Made by a program: the position numbers and the translations under genes. A model generated the notes under the pieces. It saw only the letters and a list, made by a program, of their open reading frames with translations, was not told the origin of the DNA and searched no databases. This document shows positions 11,977 to 23,858 of a stretch of DNA of 64,000 nucleotides, in pieces (the stretch's first letter is position 1; each line of letters starts with the position of its first letter). The stretch is from Imbricaverruca yamaguchii. Taxonomy: Eukaryota > Arthropoda > Thecostraca > Neoverrucidae. The stretch lies in NCBI GenBank assembly GCA_034440575.1, contig JAOTOL010001564.1, forward strand, positions 1,054,001 to 1,118,000, in the 5' to 3' direction.

Positions 11977-12282
11977 CTGCATATCAGGGATGCGGAGCCG
12001 GAACAATTTTGGACGGCTCCGGCTCCGGCTCCGACTCCGGCTCCGGGGAAGTATCCCGGCTCCGGCTCCGGCTCCGGCTCCGGGCAAAATGTACCGGCTC
12101 CGGCTCCGACTCCGGCTCCGGGCAAAATGTACCGGCTCCGGCGGCTCCGGCTCCGGTTCCGGCTCCGTACATCCCAAACGTGAGCCGCCCCGCTTTTGAC
12201 GGCTTCGGCTCCGACTCCGGCTTCGAGTAAAATGTCCCGGCGACTCCGGCTCCGGCTCCGGCTCCGCATCCCTGCTGCATAT
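11977..12282. mobile_element. hAT-like mini-transposon carrying a GGCTCC satellite
   Basis: The element body is 11985-12274 (290 bp). It begins CAGGGATGCGGAGCCGG and ends with the exact reverse complement of those 17 bases. CTGCATAT lies directly outside both ends (11977-11984 and 12275-12282), a perfect 8-bp target duplication. A CAG-type terminus with an 8-bp duplication is the hallmark of hAT transposons. The interior is almost wholly (GGCTCC)n with interspersed GGGCAAAATGTACC-type spacers, so it has no coding capacity and would have been moved by an enzyme made elsewhere. The insertion sits 39 bp from a long TA tract. Confidence 0.85.
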
Positions 12283-12622
12283 TCATACTCATTGCGTTTT
12301 AGTTTTTCAGTAGTCTTCGCCAGGAATTTGCGGGACGTCACCAATTGCACACACTAGAAGACAAATATAAAATAATTGCACAGCTTCGGATGACATTAAA
12401 AGACCTTCTGCAAGACTTATAAAACCAGATTCGAATGCAATGCAAAATGGCTGGCACAACGATAATTTTGCTTCACAGCCTCAACAGAAATAACATTACA
12501 GCAGTAGGTCACAACCGAGCATGTACATGCGTTCGACGTTCGAGCTTCGAGACAAAGTCGAATTATCTGATGGCTGATGCGTGATGCAAGGAGAGAGATT
12601 GGGAGACAGAGAAATAGAGGTA

Positions 12623-12624
<2 letters not shown>

Positions 12625-12687
<63 letters not shown>

Positions 12688-12722
12688 TGAGAGAGAAGAG
12701 AGAGAGACAGAGAGAGAGAGAG
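12625..12722. repeat. (TA)n followed by (GA)n microsatellite
   Basis: About 60 bp of pure AT dinucleotide, then GAGAGA-rich sequence. Confidence 0.95.
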
Positions 12723-13795
12723 ATAGGATGGGAAAGATGAGAGACTCTAAGTGCACATGTGCGTGTGCGTATGCGCGTGCACGTACGTGAGTACGCTTAG
12801 ATGTGAGAAGTTTGCGGTGTGCATTCAGTGATGTTCAGACATCCCTATCACTGCTATTGTCTAGTACTCGGCTTTGTGGTCTTTTCCATCTTCCATCTTG
12901 TGTGGCGAGATACTCTCATGCGTTAGTAAATCGTGTACTTTTTCAAGAATTACTCTTCCAATATGCAATTCCTTCTGCCCCTTTCAACTTTGACAAAAAC
13001 AGTATCACTTTAAATCGTGGTTAATAAGACGACTCGCTCAGTGTTTTGAAAGGCGCAACAAGATGTCTGCTTTACGACTCAATGCATTTATGGAAACGCC
13101 GCAGGACGCGTAGGAAGTAAAAGCCGTTAACAAGAACATAGAGCTTCCGTACTGTACTATGTTTTGATTTGCATAGAAATAAATATATATATAAAACAAT
13201 GTTGCACCGATGCACGTTTCAAAGCCATTACGGGATTATTTTTAATTGTATGTTGTAGCATGGTATTATCTGCTGACAAGTAATTAGTATTAAGTGAGCC
13301 AAACGGGCAGTTGTGGGGATAAAAACAAAACAGGTGTATGGACGCTTAATCGATGCCAATAATTTGCATAAGCAGGTGGTGTGTTACTTGAGCCTTCGTG
13401 AGGACTCTCACTTGAGGACTTTCACTTTAGGACTTCATGCTGAACCTCAGCTTCAATAGAACTATTGTGTTGGAAGAGGCACGCATTTAGTATAATAGAC
13501 ATGGGCGTGGGAGCGGTCAAGAAATATGGGTGCGGAGATACCTCCTTGGCATGTTCTTGTGATCGAACATCAGATGGCAGAAGCTCACGAAAGGTGGGTG
13601 GGGAAATCTGTGTCCTGGTTCGATGTTCATAACAATAAGCAGCGCATGCACATAGCGGTCGGAGAGTGGACGTTCCTAGGTGACCTAACATATGGCATCC
13701 GGCGGCCTGCGCAAAGCCAATAATCAGATAATTCCTTCAGGATACGTCAGCATCAGAGCCACGTACATCAGATGGGCGCTTCGGCCAGTTCACCT
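12723..13795. other. Intergenic stretch
   Basis: Nothing recognised beyond short alternating GT/GC sequence at 12755-12790. Confidence 0.4.
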
Positions 13796-13958
13796 TCTCC
13801 CTCCGAGAAGTGAGCGGCGTCAGATTTGTCGCGCCCCACACGGCCAGTTCACCTGCCCCCCCCCCCAAGAAGAGGGGTCAGGGTTTTTTGCCCCCCCCCC
13901 CTCCCCCTCCCCCCCCGAGAAGCGAGCTGTCTCAGATTTGTCGCGCCCCACACGCTCC
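13796..13958 (+). repeat. 114-bp tandem duplication with C-runs
   Basis: CCGAGAAG(T/C)GAGC followed by TCAGATTTGTCGCGCCCCAC occurs at 13801-13842 and again at 13913-13955. Between the copies lie cytosine runs of ten or so bases (13858-13866, 13893-13914). On the minus strand these give four or more G-runs that could form a G-quadruplex. The TCAGATTTG(T/C)CGCGCC motif also recurs in the array at 57.77 kb. Confidence 0.8.
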
Positions 13959-14329
13959 GCCGGCGTCGGCCCCTCCACATAGCAGGGCCGTACAGATGTC
14001 GGCGATAGTGTGTATCTGATGGGCCGGCCGACGGCTTCATCCCTCTCTGTGCAGGAGACCGTCTCCCCGTCCCTTGAAGTCTCCGAAGACGAGGGTCTAG
14101 GCTTGATTATCATCTCCGACGTGTCGAAAATTGCCCGGCAATTCGAGGAAGGGACATTGCCAGTTGCCACATTACTTAGATATATTACCGTTTCATGTAT
14201 CCAAATATTTTCGACATGGAGATAAAAATTAGACGTGGCAATATCGAAGCTTTTTCTCCTTACCCCGAATGAAAGAGGAGGTGATTACTCCACCTCCTTG
14301 TTTATTTGGGACATGGATGAAAACCTTTA
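13959..14329. other. Short intergenic stretch
   Basis: Nothing specific seen. Confidence 0.4.
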
Positions 14330-14505
14330 TATTATGCGAGTAAGTGCGTAAGTAAGTAAGAAGGCAAGTAATTGAGTGAGTATGTAAGTAAGTAAGTAAG
14401 CAAAAAGGAAAGCAAGTAAGCAGGTAGGTAAGTAAGTAAGTGAGCAAGTGGGTAAGGGAGTAAGTAAGTAAGTAAGTAGCAAGTAAGGAAGCAAGCAAGT
14501 AACAT
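14330..14505. repeat. (AAGT)n tetranucleotide tract
   Basis: Degenerate AAGT/CAAGT repeats over about 175 bp with AAGG and GAGT variants. Confidence 0.95.
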
Positions 14506-15422
14506 ATTCCCTTGTCTATCGGGCATGTGAATGGGTTTGTGAAATCATGACTCATATTGCTCATGAGCAACTTGAATAATTAAATAAACATGAAATCATG
14601 TTATTTCTCAGGTCTTCTACCATTGTTGGATCATTTGTAGTGATATTTATCTATATCGTGTTCGCTAGCTGATTATCGTTAGTCGTTGTCATCACATGAT
14701 ATTAGAACTGCAATGATCCGAACCACCTTCCTGTCCAAAATGAAGCGTAATAATAGGCTGCAATTTATGAACAAATATTATTGCATCCCACATGTAAGCG
14801 GCACAGGAATTCGGGAAATCAGCACAAGTATATGGCAAATTCGGGCAAGTGCGCAGGCTCGGGGAACGTGACTGAAAATAGTTCCTATATCTTGAATACA
14901 TCACAAAGTGCCCGCAGATGTCAGGTAAGCAGGTAGCATAAATGGAAGCGGCATTCCGCTCGGCAACGCACAATACGCTTGTGTAATGCATACAAACATC
15001 GGCCTCTTTGATGAATCAAAACGGCGTGGTCATTTTATGCAAATGACTGGCCGCCCGACAATGGGATATGCCTTGATTTGAATAACGTTTGGGCTCTGGT
15101 GAAGGGCTGAGGCCACGCATGGAAGCGCACCCGTCAGCCTGAACACAATGAGCAGGGCACACAACACAGCTGACAAAGAAATCGCACAGCAATAAAACAG
15201 TCATTTTACTCTATACCGTTATCTGCGATTGGACTTAGGCTATTGTATCGTCGTCCATGGGATTACTGTCGGAGCGAAATCTACATTATCTACATATTCA
15301 TGACCTGATGAGAAAAACGTCAGATCTTGGTTTGCAGAAATGTAGTCGCGAGAAGTATGTTCGATTAACAAGCTACCCAATACATGTTCCGGCCGATGCC
15401 TCGCCAAGAAGCGGCCGATACT
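14506..15422. other. Intergenic stretch
   Basis: Nothing specific recognised. Confidence 0.4.
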
Positions 15423-15553
15423 CCGGATGGCAGACAGTGGCCAGTCCACTCCAGACGTGACGCCGTGACGGCCGTGGCCGGTCCCAGACGTGACGGTCAT
15501 TTCTGTGGCCGTCCCGGATGGCAGGCATTGGCTGGTCCACTCCAGACGTGACG
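15423..15553 (+). repeat. Imperfect direct duplication, about 90-bp spacing
   Basis: CCGGATGGCAG(A/G)CA(G/T)TGG and GTCCACTCCAGACGTGACG occur at 15423 and again at 15514, with an extra CCAGACGTGACGG between them. Confidence 0.75.
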
Positions 15554-16468
15554 GATCGATGTTCCGTGACCCCGTGGCATTGCCAGTTCAACTGGCACGC
15601 ACCATCTACCACCCCACGTCAGACCCGGCACACACCGTGACTGACGTGTCACGTGACGATCCGCCTCATTGACCCCACCTGTGACCGCGGGTAGCGCGGG
15701 CTCGTTAGGCACGTGGGCGAAGCTGCGGGGTGCACTCAAAGCCAGGTCACGGACATGCTGCTATGATTCCGTCGTAAACAGCATTGACGTCCATGCATGA
15801 CTTTTGCTGTTTTGCTTCGCATCATTCCCACCCCCTTGCCGAATTTCATCTCTATTTTCTATCAGTGCAAATGGTTTCTATATGTGCAAGTGGTCTAATA
15901 CTGGTTCGCTTCATTACGCTCCAAGCACAGACAAAAAAAACGTCACTGAAGTTAAAATCAAAGCGTAGCTCAAAACCCACCACTAAGTTTGCTCATGGAA
16001 GAGCTTCTAGTATGTGCAGCCGCTGACCGCCGTCGTTGTTACTAGTTCATCGCACTGATGCAGTCGCCGCCAACACCACACGCCAGCAGAGCGAGCCACA
16101 TTCACACCCTCATCACTGAGTCGGAAGTTCCTGGCACACGCGCCACATAGCGCGTCAGTCTATAGACACAGTGACTTGTCGGAGGGGAAATACAGGGGCA
16201 CGGTCTGACATTGGCGGGGGACCAGAGCGAGTAGTTTCCGCTTCCGAGTGAGTTGATCGATTCTTCTTTGGATCCATTGTTCGACTCCGATGTAATCTGC
16301 CAAAGCGTCAGGCGGGCTGCATGTAGATGACGCCGTGCGTCAGCAGTTTCTGCGTGTTCATCGAGCTATCTGCGCCACCATCTCCTGGCTGCGAATGCGG
16401 TGTGGTGCGCGCTGATTGCCGCATTATGGATGGAGATCGGCGGTGACGCCAGCAGTCGAAGCCCCTGC
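15554..16468. other. Intergenic stretch
   Basis: Nothing specific recognised. Confidence 0.4.
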
Positions 16469-16583
16469 TGGTGATGATGAGGCAGCTGTTGCGACTGCAG
16501 TCGCCACAAAGCACTTGAGATCGCGCACTGCGGCGGACCCTCTGGTAGTGATGATGAGGGAGCTGTTGCGACTGTACCCGCCA
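16469..16583 (+). repeat. 76-bp imperfect direct duplication
   Basis: GTGATGATGAGGCAGCTGTT and its downstream context recur 76 bp later as GTGATGATGAGGGAGCTGTT, followed in both by GCGACTG and CGCCAC. Confidence 0.75.
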
Positions 16584-18779
16584 CTGAATTTCCAAGGTAA
16601 TGAACTGTGGCGAAGCTGTTGACGCTGTGTGCACCTAATCATACTACCACTGGGAGCCGTGCTTCGGCTCTCAATAGTACATACTTCTTAAGAGCGCCAT
16701 ATTATTGTCCTTGGCATTGAAGCAGTTGAAATGCTATCCCGCCATGAAGCTACCAACTGTCCAGTGTCCACTGGCGAGGGTTGTCGAGAATCTGCAGCAG
16801 ATATTTCGGATCTTCGATTGACGAGGTGTACGAGATGGAACCATACTCAACAGTAAGTGAACAGGTGGCGTTGTTTGCACCCAGACAGTGGTGCGCACCT
16901 GTCATGTTGGTGCACTCGTAAAGAAGCTGCGTTTAGCAATCAGACGAGGATACATGCTGGTGAAGAAGCTGGAGGGAGTGCACACTAGCGGGAGACTGGA
17001 CGGAACTGCGTACTCGGCACACAGCTGAAGGGGCTGGGCACTTGTGGGTGAGTCGATCGGTTGGTATGATGGGATAACTACGCTGACGTGCGTTCTGCAC
17101 AGCTGCCGACATGGAAATCGAGTGGGAATCGACGGGAATGCATGCGTTACAGAGGTTCTGTACGAATCCCCGACTTTCTGACAGTCACCGTGAATCGAGC
17201 TGGGAGGAAACACCCCCACCTCCTCCGGTGGGACGAGGCAAAGAAAAGACAAAGAAAATACAAACGCTCTATGACAAAGGCAATATTCCAAACCATTCCC
17301 ACAGAGCACATAGGAATTATGGTGGCTGGATAGTGCGGGAGTCGGACAAATTCGCAGGCTAGGATGTACGCATAAATTTGCCAGCCAAATGTCGATTCTC
17401 TTAGATAGCACCATATCCAGCATCATCGACACAAACGGTACTACCGTTTTATGCGTATATATTGTACTGCAGCTCAGCATGCTTGTTCACACGTGTTGTA
17501 CCTCGCCGACTGCATGTTCGGGGTCCCACGGCACCCATCGCGATGATTGACAGCTGGCCATGCCGTGACAGCTGTGCTGATCCCACAGCTCACAAAAAGA
17601 GCACACCGGGACGGTGGCGCTGTCAGCTGGGATGAGGCGGCGTGCGGGGCGCGTCTGTTGTTGTCTCGTCATGCGCCGGCAGGCTGTGAGCAGGGGACCG
17701 TACACCATGCCTGCCGCACAAAAGATCAAAGGAAAATCCAATAGAGGGCAACTAGCGAGTCCGAGCAAATCCCACCTCTCATCTATCTACCCCCCCCCTC
17801 CCTCCTTCCAACAAGGGGAAAGTCAAAGCACAACGCCAAACGACTATGCTCAGTTGTGTATGTGCCGGGAGGTGAGCAAGCATTTTCAAGAACGTACAAG
17901 AATACCCAAGCACTGAGAGCCTTTCGCATCGACGATCCCCTCTCACCTCCACGAGCTAGATCACTTTGCTCTGAAGCACCATCCGATCTGAAAGCTTGCT
18001 GGTCTGCAGACATCGTATGTGCTCGTCATATATGAGAATGATCGGCCCAATTTACAAAATTATGCCTAGATACAAATATGTCCGGCTTAACTGTCACGTT
18101 TAACTAATTTGCAACCAAATGTTTCTTAGTTAGTTGGATAGAAATCACAGCTGCAACCTAGTCACGGGATAGTTGCACATGGGTAAGGCGTAGATCATTT
18201 GACGATGCAAATGGCTACGAAGCCCCCGGTACATTTCGCCGCATGAAACTGCTCGAAAGGACGTGGATGGGGAGGGAGAGGTAATAGTAGTGTATTCGAA
18301 ACGGAAAGAATTTGCTAAAAGTACTAGAACGGAAGACATAGAAGAGGGGAAGACCAGATTACAACGGAAAAAGACAAAGGGGCTGGAAAAAAATCGTGTC
18401 ATGGAACATGAGAAATGTTCTGAAGGTAGTCATCACTGCAATATATGGGCATGGCAATTTACCACCCACCCGGACATTTTTTTTTGTGGCGTGTAAGTAA
18501 GGCACGGAGAAATGAACTCTGCCCTTGTAATTACCTTTGCCCGGTATATTTTACATAATACATTCCCTGATAACACATTACGACAAGAAACCCGTGTTTT
18601 AGCACCTTCTGAACACAAAAGAAACGCGCCGCATATGGTGATCAGTTCGCAGGACACTCCCGCATGCTGCATTGAAGTTCTACTCTGTATGCCGCACCGC
18701 CTGGAAAATGGGAACCACGAAAGGGCGCGGGGATTTTTTGTTCCTGGGTGAACCGCACGTGGAACAGTATTGGTAAGTG
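16584..18779. other. Intergenic or intronic stretch
   Basis: A 192-codon minus-strand open frame at 16902-17480 has no recognisable motif. Near 18394 a short KIVSWNMRNV-like peptide on the plus strand recalls the start of LINE endonucleases but nothing follows it in frame. No gene is called. Confidence 0.35.
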
Positions 18780-19830
18780 TTCCTGTGGAGATAGACAGGC
18801 AGAGAGATATAGAGAGGCGGAAGAGAGAAAGAAAGAGAGGATGGAAAAACAGTAAGTGCGAGAGGGACGGAGAGAGAGAGAGAGAGGAGGGAGAGACAGA
18901 AAGAGAGAAAGAGAGAGGAAGATAGAGAGTGAGAGAAAGAAAAGGAGAGAGGGAGAAAGTGAGAGACCGGGACAGAGGAGGTAGATATGGAGAGGGAGTG
19001 AGTAGTGAGTGAGTGAGTGGGTGAGTGAGTGAGTGGGTGAGTGAGTGGGTGAGTGAGTGAGTGAGTGGGTGAGTGGTGGTGGTGGGTGAGTGAGTGAGTG
19101 AGTGAGTGGGTGAGTGAGTGAGTAAGACAGAGACAAAGGCAGAGACACAAACAAAGACGAGGACACAAACAAAGACAGAGGCGCGGGGATTTTTTGTTTG
19201 GTGTGGGTGTAGTTTGGGATAGGAAAAAAAGGAAAGTGAGAGGAGGAGAGAGAGAGAGAGAGGAGGGAGAGACAGAAAGAGAGAAAGAGAGAGGAAGATA
19301 GAGAGTGAGAGAAAGAAAAGGAGAGAGGGAGAAAGTGAGAGACCGGGACAGAGCGAGGTAGATATGGAAAGAGCGAGAGTGAGTCAGTGAGTGAGTGAGT
19401 GGGTGAGTGAGTGAGTGGGTGAGTGAGTGGGTGAGTGAGTGAGTGAGTGGGTGAGTGAGTGAGTGAGTGAGTGAGTGAGTGAGTGAGTGAGTGAGTGGGT
19501 GAGTGAGTGAGTAAGACAGAGACAAAGGCAGAGACACAAACAAAGACGAGGACACAAACAAAGACAGATACAGATACAGATACAGATACAGATACAGATA
19601 CAGATACAGATACAGATACAGATACAGATACAGATACAGATACAGATACAGATACAGATACAGATACAGATACAGATACAGATACAGAGACAGAGACAGA
19701 GACAGAGAGAGTGGACGGAGGAACGGAGAGAGAGAGGGAGAGACAGAGAAAGGGAGAGCGCGAGGGGATGAAAGAATGAGAGAATGAGAGAGAGAGGGAG
19801 AGAGAGGGAGGAGGGAGTGTGTGTAGGTCT
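18780..19830 (+). repeat. Complex purine-rich repeat block with segmental tandem duplication
   Basis: The plus strand is strongly purine-rich. A composite unit of GA-rich lead, (GTGA)n tract and AGACAGAGACAAAGGCAGAG tail occurs at about 18862-19180 and again at about 19235-19567. The internal (GTGA)n tracts differ in length between copies. GCGCGGGGATTTTTTG precedes and separates the copies (18725 and 19180). A (GATACA)n hexanucleotide tract of about 20 units follows (19565-19689), then (GAGACA)n. The 293- and 415-codon minus-strand frames here are repeat artefacts made of Ser/Leu/Thr-His. Confidence 0.95.
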
Positions 19831-21221
19831 TGTATGTCAGTCTGATGCTGAAGCATGCGAGATGCCACGGTGCTGTCTTGGCAAACCAAACATAAGGAAG
19901 GATTTCTGAATGGATGCGACTAACGTCGCTTAACTAGGTCACAAATGCACGAGAATCATAAAACGGCGTTGATTGTCGGCACAACTGCTGGTAGTTGGCG
20001 TAACTCTGAATAGAAAGCCGTCAGCATCCGAGGACGAGAGACCAGAAAACAAGCAAACACTGCGGAAGCTCGGTCGAAAGTCCCATAACTCATACGGATT
20101 CTCTCTAATCCGCTCTGCGAGCCAGGAATGTTCCCACACACATTAAATGTCCTCCGACTGGAAGTGCACGTTTTTCCACGGCAGTTAACCTACCACGCGC
20201 GGCGCCACCAGGCCCGTGATGGCCGCGGTCCCGAGACCACCAGCTCCGCGTCGATCGGCGATGAATCACAGGCAATGACTCTTGCCCCGCCGATGGAGCT
20301 GACACAATGCAGACTCTGTCCGGCTGCGTGACGGGCGGACAACACAGTCGGGACAGCATCCATTGGCGAGCGTGCGGGTCCAAAGTCCGGGGGGATTTGG
20401 AGGGGTGGGCGAGCCGGGCCTTGGTAGTCAGTCCCCGAGCTCAGAACAGAACAGAACAGGCATTGGAGGAAATCGGCCCACAGGCCGCGTCATGGCTGGC
20501 GGTACCCGAGCCTCATTAATCACGGGCGCATAGCTTCAAAAGGTGGAATGCCGACCTCGTGGTTGGTGACTCGATGGCATCGCTGGCGGCCAGCTGTTCC
20601 AAAGATCACAGTGTGAGGGCGTCCTGAGACTCGTGGTGTTGCTGGCGTGGTCGGTTCTATACGACGACCCAGCACGCTAGATTACCTGGCGATACTGTAG
20701 CATAGGATATACATACTGAAGCATAGCTTGATGTGAAATAACCAGGTTTTCTGAGATGCGGTCTCAGTGGCAAATGATATCAATCGAGCATTATCGTACC
20801 TGGGTGCTATTCTCATTTCACCCAGTGCTAAGCAATTCAATCTAAGTTGTCGGAAAGAATTGACGTCATTTTCGCCAAAAAAAAACAACGGAATTTATAC
20901 AGCTCTCATCCTATATATGCACTACTGATAGCGTGAGAACGAACACTAATTTTATCCGAAAGAAATCTGCATACGTCTCCTATTGAATTCAAGTCCCCGG
21001 CAACTGCAGCCCCGCCCTCGAGTTCCAATAACGCTCAATGTTAAGAGGTCTAGTTCCAGCCGACCGCCTCCTCAGGGCATTCCTGAGGGAAGACAAATGA
21101 GACACGGAGACACAAGACGGGAGAGGGATTATTCACGTGTTATTAGAGCCCAAGGTACTCACCCGGAATGTGGTCAAGATTAATATTTGCCATGCGCTCG
21201 GCAGCATATCAGCTGCTCCTT
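19831..21221. other. Intergenic stretch with a GC-rich segment
   Basis: 20120-20530 is GC-rich and may be a CpG-dense regulatory or exon-proximal segment, but no exon is supported. A short hairpin CCTCAGG/CCTGAGG lies near 21072-21090. Confidence 0.35.
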
Positions 21222-21475
21222 CACATCGGTCAAGAGGTCGTCCTATCTGGCCCGTAGCTGACACGAGTTATGCGACACCCCACCCTTTGTCCCTTATCTC
21301 CAGGTGTCGCAGACAGGATTTGAGGCGGTCGGGCGCCGGTTTTGCCGCCGTCGGCTCCTTTGGTGCCGAGGTCCGGGTGTGTGGCCGCTGCTGTAGGTCG
21401 CCGTGATAGATGGTCCATCGTCCGGCGGCCGACCGGAACCGTCGGAGTGGCCCGACATAGGCGAACAAGAGTACA
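21222..21475 (-). repeat. Dispersed repeat block A, copy 2 (inverted)
   Basis: Reverse complement of the block at 8640-8890, with the same landmarks in reverse order (GGTCAAGAGG, CTTATCTCCAGGTGT, GATAGATGGTCCATC). Block B copy 2 lies to its right, so on the minus strand the order is again B then A. Confidence 0.8.
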
Positions 21476-21639
21476 GTACATGTATGCCTTTTCACTGGCA
21501 TGACAACATGGTTCGTAGCTTTGGAGCCACAGAGGTCAGTAAAATGTCCAATATGTCACCCACATACAATGCGTATAAGACAGCCACAGCCTGACTAAGC
21601 ATCTGTCTTGGATGGCTAAACATAGCCATGCACTCAACG

Positions 21640-21915
21640 TGAATGGCTACGTATGTGGATGGCTACTGACGTTGATGTCTACGTACATGGATGGATACTG
21701 ACGTGGATGTTCTCGCACTTCATCGCTACGTGCGTGAATGGCTGTGTACGGGGATGGCTACGTACGTCGATGCATACGTACGTGAATAGCTACGTACGTA
21801 AATGACTACGTACGTGAATGACTACGTACGTGAATGGCTACGTACGTGAATGGCTGCATACGTGGATGGCTGTGTACGTGGATGTCTACGTACGTCGATG
21901 GCTACTGACATGGAT
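21640..21915 (+). repeat. 16-bp minisatellite, TACGTACGTGAATGGC type
   Basis: About 17 diverged copies of a 16-bp unit. The most regular part (21770-21850) repeats GTGAATGGCTACGTAC and GTGAATGACTACGTAC. The core TACGTA is self-complementary, so the array can fold on itself. It lies in the spacer between repeat blocks A and B of this locus. Confidence 0.9.
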
Positions 21916-22289
21916 AGACACGGACGTGGATGACATCCCAGTCACGTCGAACGGCAGCTTCATGCCGCGCACTTTCCAGTGGTCGAGAGGGGCCCTCTTG
22001 GTGGGTGGTAACCACTTTCGATTCCATTTGCCACTTATCACTTGAGCAGGGCTTGTGCCACGTCAATGCACATGATTCTGACTATTTGCATGTCAGTGCA
22101 CATCTTCAGATTCACCACTCATTGTTTAATTTCAAGTCCGCAATAAGCACTGTCCAATCCTGGCGGAATACAGCCGTGAGCGTGGCTCAAACTCTACTGA
22201 AACACTGCCTTCTCTAAAAAAAAACAAAGCACCTCCAACAATTGAAATAGATTGAATTTCCCAACGCTCTAGCAGCCCAGGCGGCGGTA

Positions 22290-22560
22290 AGGAAGCTGCC
22301 GCTTGTTTGTACACCCCCCTGTTGTTTCCCACCGAGCAGGAATCTTCATCTGCCTCCCGCGGCATTCTTCTGCCCGCTGTGGGCGGGATCTGATAATGAA
22401 CGGGTTCAAATCCAATCTGCTGGCGCGTCGCGGGAGGTCAAAGGTCGCGCTCTCCCGACGCTCGGGCAACAACACCGGCTGCCAACACCTGCTTCAGAAC
22501 ATGCGTCCCAGCTGGACGCTGCTGCTGACTTCACGTGGGCCAGGTGGCGACTAATCGGGG
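22290..22560 (-). repeat. Dispersed repeat block B, copy 2 (inverted)
   Basis: Reverse complement matches 8107-8370 along its length. GAACGGGTTCAAATCCAATC at about 22398 contains a perfect Pol III B-box core (GGTTCAAATCC), but no tRNA fold or A-box is seen. Confidence 0.75.
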
Positions 22561-22926
22561 AAAAGGTACCCCACGACAGAGCAGACTTTGTGTCGGGGGA
22601 ACAGTAACGTGACATGTTTTCATAACACCGTGTCTCTTTCTACTTGATGCAGGATGGGGAGTGAACTGGACTTCTCTGAGTTCGGCCAGGTTGCCACCAG
22701 TGGTCATATCGACTGGTGTTGGAGCACAACACCTCCACTTAACATTTCGGGGAGCTACCGTTGGACAAAACAGTGAAGGATAGCCATGGACAAGCTACTA
22801 ACCATGACATGGGTATTACCAAAGTGAGGCGTGTGGGGTGGGGACGCCAATAGTCAGGTTAAAATATAATATTTGCTTATTTTGGGAATTCAGGTTTACA
22901 CCGGATCAGTGCAGTCTACGCATCCA

Positions 22927-23776
22927 TTAATCCGTCCCGTCTCGGGGGGGGGGGGGTCTTCAACCGCCCCTCAGGTTTTTCGCGGATAGCGGACGAACGG
23001 CGCGCGGCAGCGCGCCCAAATTTAGCATGCCCTTTTCCACATTAATTTTACATGCTGATTCAAATTTTTTAGGTCAGATCATCTAGGGTCAACGAGTTAT
23101 TCAAGGTCAAGTGAGGTATCCTCCAAAAAAACTCAACCAGTCGTCACGCTTTAACGGATACAGATATTTTAATGAAACTTTCAGCGTTTTCTTATCTTCA
23201 GGGATGCAGCAAAACGTATAAGTTAATTTTTCATTTTTTTCGTCTTTGACTACATATACATTTTACGTATTTGCCAAATTGCAGTTTAAATATAGTTTTC
23301 TAGCCAAAGTAATACTTTTTTATTAGGGCAAGTTGACTTCCAACAACGTTTCTCGCCCTGCTCTACACATCGGAAAAGGAAAATTAAATAAAACGTGAAA
23401 ACTCAAAAATTTTGCAATTTCCAAAAAGTACCATTTTTATTTTTGGGGCCAAAAAATGTTTAGCCCTGGTCGATTTCGCGTTCTTTTCTCATTCCAAATA
23501 CATTTCGTTTTTTCAGATATCCCCCAAAATGAACTCCCCAGAGGCAAAAACATAATGTAAGTCGTGAAAAGTCGTGAAAATTTAGCCCCTCTGGTGACGT
23601 CACTTTTGGGGGGAAATTGTTTTGGAGGGTGGACCCGGACCCTACTCGTCGAGCGCTTTCCGATAACACCCCTATCGTTTTCGTGCGGTAATTAGTTTGG
23701 ATCTTAGAGGGGGTCTTCAACCGCCCCCCCCCCAGACTGGGTGGGAGGATTTGACCGGAAAGACGGCGCGGGTTAA
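22927..23776 (+). mobile_element. piggyBac-like non-autonomous element, 842 bp
   Basis: TTAA at 22927-22930 is followed by TCCGTCCCGTCTCGG. The right end reads CGGCGCGGG then TTAA at 23773-23776, so its reverse complement begins CCCGCGCCGTCTTTCC. TTAA target duplications with CCC-starting ends are the piggyBac signature. GTCTTCAACCGCCCC is repeated in direct orientation next to both ends. The interior is AT-rich, contains AGGTCA and TCAAGGTCA motifs, and encodes no recognisable transposase. A shorter inverted sibling lies 82 bp to the right. The left end has T where CCC is expected, a single change. Confidence 0.75.
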
Positions 23777-23858
23777 GGCGAAAGGATGAATACATGATTA
23801 GCTTAGACACTTATGTTTACCAGCAAGAACAATTAAAATTGTCACATAAGCTACAATG

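Noticed and set aside
16902..17480. 192-codon minus-strand frame
   Set aside because: No recognisable domain, and overlapping frames are open on the other strand.
18380..18430. KIVSWNMRNV-like peptide recalling the start of LINE endonucleases
   Set aside because: Ten residues only; nothing endonuclease-like follows in any frame.
18642..19889. 415- and 293-codon minus-strand frames rich in Ser, Leu, Thr and His
   Set aside because: They translate GA-rich, GTGA and GATACA repeats.
22390..22412. Pol III B-box as evidence for a tRNA gene
   Set aside because: No A-box at tRNA spacing and no cloverleaf; it is part of repeat block B.
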